Positions 21,600 to 33,494 of a stretch of DNA of 64,000 nt are shown here, in pieces. The number at the start of each line of letters is the position of its first letter. Within the stretch, counting starts at the first letter, position 1. The translations under genes and the position numbers were made by a program. The stretch lies in assembly GCA_051453625.1 (NCBI GenBank), contig JBOZIK010000001.1, forward strand, positions 282,431,589-282,495,588, written 5' to 3'. Source of the DNA: Welwitschia mirabilis (taxonomy: Eukaryota > Gnetophyta > Gnetopsida > Welwitschiales). The notes beneath the pieces were generated by a model. It saw nothing but the letters and a program-made list of their open reading frames with translations. It made no database searches and was not told where the DNA came from.

Positions 21600-22450
21600 T
21601 TATTTATAGATAAGGAGAACCTGAGTCCCTTGAAGAAGCTTTTTATTCTTCTAAATCTTATAAATGAAAAGTTGTCATGAAAGAAGAAATGAAATCCCTT
21701 GAACAGAATCATCCTTAAAATTTGGTTTCCTTATCGAAAAGGAAAAGATCATTAAGATTTAGATGGGTGTATGTTATTAAATAAAAGGCTAATGGTGGAC
21801 AACACTATAAAGCACGATTGGTGGTGAAAGGGTACAACTAAAAACCAGGTATTAATTTTATAGATATTTTCTCACCTATTATCAAACACGCATCTATGTG
21901 AATATTATTTGGCATGATTGCCTGTTTGAATTTGGAGTTAGAGCAATTAGACATTAAAGCAGCTTTTCTGCCTAGTGATCTAGAAGAGGAAATTTATATG
22001 CATGTTCCAAAGGTTTTGGAAGTGTAAAATAAAAATTTGATTTGTAGGTTGAGGAAGTCTCTTTATGGCTTAAAATAAGCACCTTGTCAATGGTACAAGA
22101 AGTTTGATGATTTTATGTAGAAATAGGGATACCTAAATGTGATTATGATCATTGTGTGTATCCTCATATGAATGTTTCAGGTATGATTGTCATTCTTATG
22201 TTATATGTTTATGATGTATTAGTTATTGGAAATAACATGAAAAAAATAAAAAGATTAAATCATGAAATGTCTAAGACTTTTATCACTAAAGATCTTAAAT
22301 CAGTGAAACAAATCCTTAGAATGAGGACTATTAGAAATAGATCACATTACAAGTTGTAGTTAAGTCAATCTAAATATATTGGCAAAGCTTTGAAATGTTT
22401 TAACATGATGGATTATAAACATGTTTGTACTCCTCTTGCTACACATTTCT
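21600..22450 (+). pseudogene. copia copy 2: reverse transcriptase
   Basis: Several frames give reverse-transcriptase blocks in order: the region before the fingers (about 21640-21800), VVKGYN then KPGINFIDIFSPIIKHASM (about 21820-21900), LEQLDIKAAFLPSDLEEEIY (about 21940-21999), SLYGLK-stop-APCQWYKKFD (about 22060-22105), and LYVYDVLVIGNNMKK (about 22203-22247). The catalytic YVDD motif is YVYD here, so activity is lost. CAA-to-TAA stops occur in VVKGYN-stop-KPG and YGLK-stop-AP. The enzyme would copy element RNA into DNA inside the particle. Confidence 0.8.
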
Positions 22451-23110
22451 AATTAACTCATCTGGGTTATTCTACTTTAGAGAAGAAGAAGAAGACAAAA
22501 ATAACATGTGTGCCTTATGTATTAGCTGTAAGAAGTCTAATGTATGCCCTAGTCTATGCTAGGCCAAACATTACTCAAGTAGTGGAAATTGTTTTACATT
22601 TCATGAGTAATCCTAGAAAAGAGCATTGGGAAGCTATAAAGTGGGTTTTTCATTACTTGAAAGGAACCCAACATATGAGTTTATGTTTTGAAAATACTAA
22701 TTTTCATATTACAGGGTATATGGATGCTAATTATGGTAGTTGCAATTCTTGGTGATGGTGTTGTTAGCTAGATGTCCCATCTATAAACTAATGTTGCTAT
22801 TTTCACTACAGAAGCTGAGTATGTTGCCTTAACAAAAGATTCTAAGGATATATTATGGTTGTATGGTTTTTTTGATTAGTTGGAACTTGGTCAAACCAAT
22901 TTTTTCTTGCACTGTGACAGTCAGAGTGCTATACATCTAGTGAAGAATCCTATTTATCATGCTAGAACTAAGCACATTATGTTAAATATTATTCCATTAG
23001 GCATAAGATCGAGAAAGGCCTAGTAGATGTTTTGAAAATTCACATGCATACAAATGATGCTGATTTCCTGATAAAGACTATTAATGGTATAAAGCAAACA
23101 ACATGTTGTA
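22451..23110 (+). pseudogene. copia copy 2: RNase H and end of pol
   Basis: The open piece at 22510-22755 has SLMYALVYARPNITQVV, HWEAIKWVFHYLKGTQHM and TGYMDANYGSC. The sequence then jumps past the usual GY-x-F-x-GGAVSW segment, a small deletion near 22750. Later fragments are TEAEYVALTKDSKDILWL (about 22810-22860), HCDSQSAIHLVKNP (about 22912-22952) and a terminal NDADFLIKTI (about 23053-23082). RNase H would remove the RNA strand during cDNA synthesis. No LTR was recognised within the next few hundred bases, so the 3' end of the element is missing or too decayed to see. Confidence 0.75.
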
Positions 23111-25306
23111 AAGGAGTTGAATAAGGGGCATAATCTAGAAGTATGGAAGTAGGCAGGCATCTGCAATTGTGGTAATTCTTCTAAGTGCAAAGGTCAAAGT
23201 TACTTTAAGTAGTTTGAGAGATATGTAGAGAAATAAGTCAAAAATATAAAAGGTGATAAGTGGCTCTTTTATTATTAGAAAGAATAAATGCATTTAGCTT
23301 GAGAATAATTAAGCTAGGAGTTGAAAAAAATGATACTAAACATCTTTAATCTTTTAAATTTCTTTTCAACAGAAGGAAAGAGCAGTGAATCCAATTTTCT
23401 TTGCTAGACTGTCTTCTTGATTACCAAGCTAAAGGGGCCATCAGATGGAATTGTTCCAATGAATAATATTTTTAGGAGTTTACAGTAAACATGTAGAAAT
23501 AAGCAAAGGGTTTTACATATCCTTAAGAAAGATAGAATAATGTAGTTTAATGGGAGCAAATATGAGAAGACTTTGCCAAGAGGAGAAGGATGATTAGAAT
23601 TCTTTGTCAAGAGTAAGATTTAATTTAATCAAATTTCTCACAAGAACCTTTCATGACACATCTTCATTACTAGATTTAAGTAGTCAATAAGCATCAAAGA
23701 CTTTAACTTGATAAAAGATGTTTTTCATGTTCAATCCTGCTAGATCTTTGAGATAAGTGTAAACATCCCAAGAAACTCTGATAAATCCTTTGTAATAAGG
23801 ATGTTTAGAATGCCCAATAAAATACATTTAAATCTTAACAAGCTTATTATAAGTGTATTTAGAGGAAGCCAGCAAAGTGGAATAGGAAACATGAGTGGCA
23901 GCAAGGATTCTATCACAAAAAATAGTTTTGTAGCTAAAGATTGATCTATGAATATTCATTTTTAAGTTTTTGAATGAGTTTTCATAATAAACCATGACCA
24001 TAACTATGAAAGAGAGATATTAAAGCCAAAGAACATACCAAGAAGCTTAAAAACCTCATATGACATGATCTTGTACTTCAAATTAGCTTAGCAATTAGTT
24101 ATTATTTTAGAAGGGAAAAAAGTAGATTAATTCTGATTGATGATAGAACTAGAAGCTTAGTAATAGATTATTAGTCTTTAAGGTAAAGAAGCCATGTTAT
24201 AAGAAGTTTTGTAAACTAAGAAGAAAGATTCAACAACAATTAAACATATTATAGTATGTAACTATTAGAAAATTTGTATAGCTAAGAAAATAAAATATTA
24301 TGTTTTCTTAAATAATTATTTCTCTTCAATTACGTAACCTTGTTTCACATGTCTGGGTGATATTTTTCTATCTTTACTTATAACATTTCATTCACTTAAA
24401 TGTTTGTGGTGATAATTAAGGAAATTATTATGATTATAATAAACTTTAAATAATATTACTTATTATTACTAAATAATGTGGTAATTTTATAGGCAATTCT
24501 TCTCACAAAAGCAAAGATCTTAGTATACTCAATCCTAAGGACTTATGAGAAGTATTCTATAATCATTCTATTTTTATGTTTTTATAGATAACCAAATTCA
24601 TCAAATTTGATGGTAAATACTCACTTGTAATCAATATTATTTATGGTTGCAATATACTCATCACATGTTAATGTGAACTAGAACTTTATTCTTTTACTCA
24701 CATTTAAATTAGTATAAGAGCTTGAGTGATCAAATATAAAATTAAAAATTGTAACTAAAATTTAAAGATAATATATTGAATTGAGTATAATGATAACTAT
24801 AAAAAGTCCATTTAATAATAACATTGAATATTTGGATGTTAGATCTAAAGATGATTAATATCAGTGTATTAAGAAAACTCAAAATTTTAGTTATGCTTAG
24901 ATCATTAAGTCAATGAAGTAATGACTACAAAATAATTATAATTATTAACATTAAATAAAATAAAGAATAAGACTAATTTTTAATTATGAAATACTTCAAT
25001 AATAAAATAAATAATATTTAAAACTATATAAGTAATTATTAATACTAAGGAAAAGCATCAAGGTTAGAGATCATCATTAAAGATCAATTACTTATTAAAG
25101 ATAATTAGTTCTCTAATAACAATTTAAGTATGCAAGTTCATAACATGCAAAGAATACCCCTCTATCCTAAAGATTAGAAGGATTTCATGAAGCCTAAAAT
25201 TATGTAATAATAGCCATGATGGGTAATAATAGTAAGACTAGTGATGATAGTAATGATTTCCATTTTGTAAGAAGTACTAGAATACAAACACATACATACT
25301 TACACA
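23111..25306. other. AT-rich gene-poor stretch
   Basis: No supported gene. A minus-strand frame at 23404-23610 and weak minus-strand protein-like runs at 23640-23900 could be an old transposon relic, but no motif is firm enough to assign. Confidence 0.4.
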
Positions 25307-25315
25307 TGTGTGTGT

Positions 25316-25366
<51 letters not shown>

Positions 25367-25370
25367 TGTG
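25307..25370. repeat. (TG)n microsatellite
   Basis: 64 bp of TG repeat with two TA interruptions, preceded by an ACACATACATAC-like stretch. A simple repeat likely to be length-polymorphic. Confidence 0.97.
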
Positions 25371-27849
25371 ATCTTAAAATCCATGATAAAGAGTAAAAGA
25401 TAATCAATGATAAATTTAAAAGATTTGTGAAACAAACATGTTAATATTTGAATATCTTAAGTAACACTTTAATATATACTTCCAAGCCTACATCTTCAAA
25501 TTATTACTATACCAAAAAGAAGGATCATAATATCGAGGTCATAGAACTATTTAACATAAGTCTACATGAGATCCATGAGTTATTCTTCTCTTATAATTCA
25601 ACCTAACTCATCTAGAAATTTAAAAATAATATGAGATAATAATAATAAATATGCATTACATCACGAAATTATATGTACATCATTATAGATAATACTATCA
25701 CAATAATAAAGTAAGCATAATTAAGGTGTAAAAATGAATAAAATATGTATCAAACATAACCAACCATATTATCACTTATCCCTTGATAATATAAGTGAAA
25801 TGTAATTAACATTAATAATATGCATTATTAATAATTTATAATGAATGTATGAAGACATCTTTTGACAATGTTAATAAATTAATAAGGTGTTAACATGAAC
25901 TAACCATAAAATGGTTAAAACTATGTAAACTCATGCATAATGACTCCTAGATAATGATATGTAAAATATTAGGTAGTAATAGATAAGTAACTTTTTATAT
26001 AGATCCATATAATCACAAAAGAAAATAAGCATTGAATAAAAAAAAGAAATTAGATATTTTAATATTTCTTAGCCTAATATGAATGATCTTATTGTGTTGA
26101 ACATATGTATAAATGTGTATAAAATGTCCATAAAAGAACACCAAAAAATAGGTAATTCCTATCAATAACACTAAAAACATGTTATGCCTTGACAATCTAT
26201 ATGAAAATTACTATTCAAAAATATGCATTAGTAGTTAATGAAATGGTAGTAATTCTAAAATATAAAGTAGAACCATCTATTCTAGTATAAAAAATAATTT
26301 CCATCATTCTCCCATAAGGATTAAAAAGAAATTTAAAATTCCACAATCATTAATTAGATAAAACTAGACTATTACATAAAGAGTGAAATATTTTATAAAG
26401 AAAAGAGAAATTTTATAAATGAAAACCATTTCTCGTTTGAAAACTTTTTTAAATAATCACTAGAAATGCTTGTTGATAAGATAAGAAACTAATAAATCCT
26501 AAATAAAGAAAACTAAAAAAATCATGCTCATTTCCTTCAATCAAAAATGGCAATAATAAGGGTTTTATGGGAAATTGATAGATCATCCACTATAATAAAT
26601 CATAAATTTTATGAATACAAATTAAAAGAACTTGTGATATCCAAATATTACCATCATTTAGAACTTGATCATTTTACAATAACATGTAGAAAAAATAAGA
26701 AATTATGATAGATATCATAACCTCTCATACATTAATCATTGATCTTATTACAAACTTAGAAAAGCATTAAAATAACCAAACTTAAATTTATAAATGCAAA
26801 AGAACATCAAAGTGAACTATTGCAATGCTAGTAATTATAAATGCATTAATGACAGAAAATAAGATAAATTTAAATCATAGATAAAATTGTATTAAATAAA
26901 AATTAAAATAATAAAGAAAAAAACAATTTAGTCTTGTGTATGATCTTAGACTTAACAAGGAGACTGCATTAGAAAACACTCATTTCTACATGCTTAAGAA
27001 AGGAAAAAAGTCTCAAGATGAGATAAGACCTCATAGTATTCATAGAAACCATGGTATAATTAATGGAAAATAAAGAAAAATGGGAATGGCAATTGCAAAT
27101 GTAGAATGAATGCAATAGGAAACAGATATGTAATGATAAATAAGATATACCTTAACCCTTAAGGTAGTTCATCTTATATGGCTAGATTTGTACATTTAAT
27201 TTCACATTCTTGATACATCGACATACATTAAAGCTAGTCGAAATAAGATTTATTAACATTAATATTAATTAAGTAGGTCCTCATATTTTAGAAACTTCTT
27301 TCATTTTCTAGCATTTAATTCATCTTTGTTTAACTTTTAATAGATTTGATTTTATTATTTGATAGTTGATCATCATTCTAGATTTTATGGGCCTCATAAT
27401 GCTCTATGATATCAATGGCACTATGCTTTGACAAAGGCAACATTCTCCTATAGATGTGTATTTTAGTTAAAAAAATGGATAGCTTATCATATTCTACATA
27501 ATAAAATCTAGCCGTTAGTTATTTTTAGTAAAATTTCAATAGTTATAATATTATTAGCAATAAATTAATGCTCCAACATGTTATTTATAGCCTTTAAATA
27601 TTTCATTACTAAAGTTTAAGATAAAAGTTATAAAAATTAGAGTACACCCAATATGTTTTAGAACCCCTAAATATTAAGAATTCTGTAATGATTTTTTTTC
27701 TTTATAAGTATTTTTGAATTTGGATTATGTTTAGTTTATCATTCTATGTAAATGTCTTAATTTGATCTTAGAAATTTTAATGACAAATACATGATTAAAA
27801 TAGATTTAATATCTTTATTAATTTTGTAATAAAACTTTTTCTTTGAGAG
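25371..27849. other. AT-rich gene desert
   Basis: Very AT-rich, no open frame above 60 codons with any recognisable content, and no repeat structure that I could define. Confidence 0.5.
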
Positions 27850-28110
27850 CTTAAGTTCTTCATTATAACATCCTTCATTTTGGGAAAAGATTAAAATTTT
27901 AGAGCATCTAGTGTTGATGGCCTTCTAAGCACCTCTTTGGGAAGTAGACTTGTCTTGAAGGATAGCTTGAGGAGTTCTACCATCATCCTTCTTCTTCTGA
28001 TGTAATGTGTTTTACTTAATACATAAAAATTGTTTTGCATTATGGTAAGATCCAAGCCCAAGATTCTTAGTTAATTATGATATTATTAGATGTATGACTC
28101 TGATGTTTTT
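27850..28110 (+). repeat. possible gypsy LTR fragment related to 4529-5323
   Basis: Shares with 5085-5200 the ordered pieces GAGCATC, TTGATGGC or TGATGGC, CTTCTAAG or TTTCTAGG, CTCTTTGGG, GAGGAGTT and a CTTCTTTC-rich run. Spacing is similar. It is too diverged and short to be certain. Confidence 0.35.
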
Positions 28111-28434
28111 CCCTCTAACTAGAATTTAATGGGGAAAGTTAAAAATTTTTAGATTATATATCCAATAACCACGTCTTCATATATTACTTTGATCATGCAC
28201 TTATAATGTTTCTAGGATAGAGATTTCTAGTTGCTAGTTTAGTGATGGGTTATCAATTAGAGGTTTCTAATGATTGAATTGGCTTGAACATGATATCTAG
28301 TTTGTCTTATTTTTTATGAAAATAAGTGATTACTTGTTAATTTTTTACTTGCATAACTAATCATCAATTCGACTTTTTAATACCTAATCATTACCCTTAT
28401 TTTATTTTTACTAGTTTAATCTGATGTGGTAGTT

Positions 28435-28595
28435 TGTAACACCCTAACTTTAATTACCCTAATTAATATAACTTTTTTATATAATTATTAACTAACATGC
28501 ACAATAGAACCTAGGATTAAATCCTATTTAGACTCTATTAATACATTATAAGATTTAAAATAATTAGAAAACATAATTATTACTTAACCATAGAC
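28435..28595 (-). repeat. 3' end of a chromovirus-type LTR, minus orientation, cut by gap
   Basis: TGTAACACCCTAACTTTAATT is the reverse complement of an LTR end of the type seen at 41880-41915 (...GGGTGTTACA). GAACCTAGGATTAAATCC follows, where the other copy has GAACCTAAGACCAAATT. Next to it, CTGATGTGGTAGTT may be a decayed antisense tRNA-Met primer site. The rest is lost in the N run at 28596-28695. Confidence 0.5.
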
Positions 28596-28695
28596 NNNNN
28601 NNNNNNNNNNNNNNNNNNNNNNNNNNNNNNNNNNNNNNNNNNNNNNNNNNNNNNNNNNNNNNNNNNNNNNNNNNNNNNNNNNNNNNNNNNNNNNN

Positions 28696-31600
28696 AAAAC
28701 TACCTTTGGAAATCAATTCTCTAACTCTGAGCCTAGTGCCTTTGTTGGGATTATGACATTCGAGTGAACTCCTATCTATACTAGCGTGTGTCTTTTTGCA
28801 AGTTATATGATTTATAGGTTTATCTAAGGACTTTAAGATTGCATAAATTCACACCGTAATAACAATTCAAACTATACTTCTAAAGTTAGTTTATCTTCCT
28901 ACTCGACTAACTAAGTTTAACTTCATCTCAATTTCCATTTTTGATTTTTTTTTTTGGGTTGAATTTTTATGTTGCTTCTATTTAGTCTCATCTTGCATTA
29001 TCCCTATGAAATAATAATATTGGATACTTTTCTAGTTTATTAAAGTTCATTCTAATGAATAAACACAATCATCTTACAATGAAATTTTAGCACCATTACC
29101 AAGGATAATGGCATGGTATCTTTACAAAAGCTATACAATTTTTTATTTTTCCAATTTTTAGTTTAGATTTTCAATCTTTTAGTACTTCTAGTAGGTGGTG
29201 CTAGTTCCTTTTAGTGATACTCAAACTAATTTTCTTTTAAGTGTTCTTTTTTTTTTCATTTATTCTAGTGGTTAATACTGATCCATTTCTAATGATACCT
29301 AAACTAATCCTTTTATAAGTTTTATTTAGTTTTTGATATAACCTAGAAAGTATTTTCATATCAAATTTTTTGTGTTGCAAGTCTAATGAATTTTCTACAC
29401 ATTGTGATTCAAAAAAGACCAAAAAAATAAAAATGATAAAGATATATAAAAGTAAGTTTCCTTTTTTCTTACTATTTTATTTTTTTTCATTTTAATAGCT
29501 AGCATCTATAATTATTTATTTTTAGTTTTTCTATTAAAATTGTAAAAAGAAAATAAAATTTTTATGGTTTTTCTATAAGTGTCATTTCATTACTTTTACC
29601 TACCATTTCATTTTTAACTATGTATTTTATGTACTCCATAACATGAATTACTTTATATAGCCCAGAACATAACTTATTTATTTTTCAAGCTGTAACTTCC
29701 CTAATAACTGTCATCACTATTAGACTTATCTAGTTCCACTAGCATTTTTGCTCAAAATGCTTTAAACATTATGTAGAACCTCTTTTAGATTCTTTAAACT
29801 TTTTTGGATATCATTTCCTTTTTGAAACCTTAAAAAGGTATAAAACCATAACCCTATAGTAATTTTACTAACCATTTTCTGGAACTCAACATGGATTGAA
29901 TACATGATTCTTATGGTAGATACCTTTTGAATTCCAAATGGACTTCAATACTAAAAGCATATCTTTTGATGAAAAATATGAAATTTTCTAAAATTTTACT
30001 AATCATGTTCAAACTAAAAAGATTATAGGAGATTATATTTGACTTAAAAAAACTTTAAGCATATATACTCTCATACCCCATCATTTTATCAAAACCCATA
30101 TCATTTTAAACCCCAAGATCCTTCAAATACTAGGAAAACTTTATATTCTAAAATCACTTTTTAACCTCTTTATAACCATAATTTTGAAAATCCTTTATTT
30201 AAATAAAAATATTTTAATCCTATGTATTTCATTGTTCCTCATAACCCTTATTTCTCATTACTTTTCCAATTCTCTTCTTCTCCTAATGCTTATCCTTTAT
30301 TTTCTCATAAATATTCTTCATCTCACAAAACTTACCAATCCTTGTTATCTACTCCATTGAAGCAATCATAAGAGAAATTCATCATTTCATTATGTCTTAT
30401 TTATTTCCTATAATTTTGGTTCTTTCTTTACATGTGTTACTAATATTGATCTTCTTTGTTTCCTATAATTTTTTAGTGAGGTTCTTTATGAATTTTCATG
30501 CTTTTTTTCTTTTAATGATTTACTTTTTTTCATCATTTATAAGAATTATATACTTTGCGATGTAAATTTATTTATATATAAATTAAATTAATCCTTCTTA
30601 AGTTTTTAAATCTATTAAATTTTTCATGAAATCTTTCTTTTTTTCCTCTTATATAATTTATGATTTCCCTTTCAAGATCCTGAGATTTATGTGTTAAAAC
30701 ACATTCTTTTATAAAAATAATTTTGAATATACCTAAAGTTACAGTGGAAAGATATTTTAAGAATATATACCATTATTTAGCTTTTTTTTTAAAAAGTGTA
30801 ATTAAAAAACATTACATCATCTACTTGTTTACTGAGATAATTTTTAAAAGCATGGATGACATTGCTATATTCCTATACATAATGAAACTTTAAGCTTTGA
30901 CTATTTAAATATTGTAATAATATTTTTTTAGTAATATTTTAAAGTAATGCTTTCTAATACTTGTTTTTATAACTATGCATGATGAGGGTTGATTTTCTTA
31001 TGAACTTACGAAATTAGCTATTTTAATAATAATCTTATTGTTTTCAAATCATTTATTAATATGGGATTTTTTAAAATATTAAAGTTTAAATTAATTTAAA
31101 ATGCAATATCTTTACATGAAAAAGTTATGATAAAATTTAACAATTCATAAGTATTAATAATGTAATTAATAATGGGTGAATTTTTAGTTGTACATAATAT
31201 ATATGATGATTTAGAAAAGATTAAATTGAAAATATTACTATTATGATGAAAGAATTAAAATACTTCATCCAAGTATTAAAAAATATAATTAAAATATAAA
31301 CACATAAATTTCAAAAAAGTTTAGAATAATTTAAATTCTAACAAATAACTTTTGAAAAAGTATATACATAACAAAATTTTTAAACCCTACAACTATCACA
31401 TGATCATGCTAGAAAACTGTAGGATCATAGCATGGTAAAACAAATGTCTAGCATGGTGTAGAGAAAAAATAAAATAAAAAAATGTAGAATGCTTAGAAAA
31501 TTATGAATATTTAAAATCTAATATTTTTACTATTAATCAACTGTTACACATCAAAGGACATAATGATCTTTTAACAATCACATTTTCATGTAAAGTAAAA

Positions 31601-33386
31601 TTTTCAATTTCAACAAGAAGATCTAATGATAAATTAAAAACCATTAAGTTTTGGAATTTTAGCTAGTAAAATCTTTTAATCTTAAAATGAGGTGATTTTC
31701 CTTTATATCCTTCTTATAATTAATCCTTCTTATGTTATAGGAGTTAATGTATACCTAAAATTAAAATCTAAATAAAATAAGTAGATACTTTTAACTTTAA
31801 ATTTAACCTAAAAAAATAATTTCTAAATTTTTGTTTTCAATGTAGTAATCCAAAATAAAAGGAAGAGAATGTTAGTATCCCACAAGAAGCATATAAATTA
31901 TATTAAAGATGTAAGGGTTAATTTCTAAATAAAGATCACCAAAATAAAAGGTTTAAAGTAGAACTCAATATTATAAAATTGGCAAGGGATTCTTTAACAA
32001 ATAATGCAAAGTAATAATAATGTTAGATCTCACATTCTCATGTTATACCAAATCATGATTCTAATTATGCTTAAAGATTATGAAATGGAAATAGAAGTTT
32101 TATTACTTTATAGACTCTAAGGATCTATGAGACAATTGAAATGTACATTCTATGAGTTTTGGAAACAATTACATGATGAATATACTTTATTTAAATTTCA
32201 ATATCTATTAAAAATAAGGTAGTTATTACATATGAAATACATTAATAATAAATAAATAAACATATAACCATGTAGATGAATATCAGTAATTAAAAAAATA
32301 AAAAATAAAGGACAAAAATCACCATTAAAGATCTTGATCTTATTATAGATGAATATCGCTTATTATTCTCGTAATGCCTCATAGATATTATATTAATACA
32401 TCATTCATGTATTAAAGAATTAGTTCCCTTAAAAAAAGAGCTTAAGTAGTCATAAAGTATTTGAAGCACAAAGACATAAAATCATTCAATAATTAGATGT
32501 TTTCATCCATAAGGAGGACATGGGTATATATAGCTATAAGACGTAGGCATAACATCATCCAATGCAAGTACTATAGAATAATTTCTATTTAGGGGACATA
32601 ACATGTGTTAGATCATATTACAAAAATTTCTTTTAATAAAATATATTCTTATATTACTTAACATATTACTATTGTTCATAAGTTGACATGAATTATGTCT
32701 CCAAAATTTGACTTCTAGCTCCAATGCATCATTGCGCCAATATTATAAAATATTACGATATTGTTGTAATGGTTTTTAGCATGCTATAACATGAACTACA
32801 TAAATTCTACTTTTAGACAATTATTTATTTATTCAATTTAACTTATAAAATAATATAAAAAAGTATGTTTTAGCAATTTAGGAGCTTATCATAATTTCAT
32901 ATGTACAATATAAGAAATATCAATATTAAAGTCATAGAATAATTATAATTAAGATATTTTAAAATATATGAAATCTATATTTTAAATATTCTAGTTAGAG
33001 ACTAATTTTAGCTCTTGGAAACATGGATTATTTGATATTTATGTACATTTAATAATTAGGATTTAACTCTTACTGATACACATTTGAAATCTTAATATTC
33101 TCAAGGTAAAAGAGTTAAGTATGTTAAACACTAATGTAAAAATATAAGAAACCTCTTTCTCATTCCAAAGCTACACTCATAAGACAAATAAAGAATAAGA
33201 AAATAGGAAAAAATTTCATTGATTATGGTTGATCCATATCTAGAACATTTAAAATTACTTTTAAAAATAAAATCTTCATAGGTTGAAATGTTAAAGAAAA
33301 TTCAAAACATAGTAGAAATAGCTAGAAAATTATAGTAAGAATATAATAAAAACAAAGATTTTCAAAAAATCAAGTAACGCCAAGAT
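28696..33386. other. AT-rich gene desert
   Basis: No supported gene. The 61-codon frame at 29237-29422 is low-complexity. The first 200 bp after the gap are less AT-rich and may be transposon sequence of unknown type. Confidence 0.5.
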
Positions 33387-33494
33387 GTATTATAAAAGAA
33401 AAGAACAACGAATTTTTGTAGTTAGTTTTATAATTGATAAGTATTATAAAAGAAAAGAATAATGAATTTTTGTAGTTATTTTTATAATTGATAA
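33387..33494. repeat. 54-bp tandem duplication
   Basis: Units 33387-33440 and 33441-33494 begin GTATTATAAAAGAAAAGAA and end TTTATAATTGATAA. They differ at three positions, two of them C versus T. Confidence 0.9.

Noticed and set aside
23404-23900. Possible minus-strand gene fragment next to the copia element
   Set aside because: Short protein-like runs are present but no motif or family could be named, and stops are frequent.
25307-25370. Regulatory Z-DNA element
   Set aside because: Alternating TG can form Z-DNA, but nothing around it indicates a gene or promoter; an ordinary microsatellite is the simpler reading.
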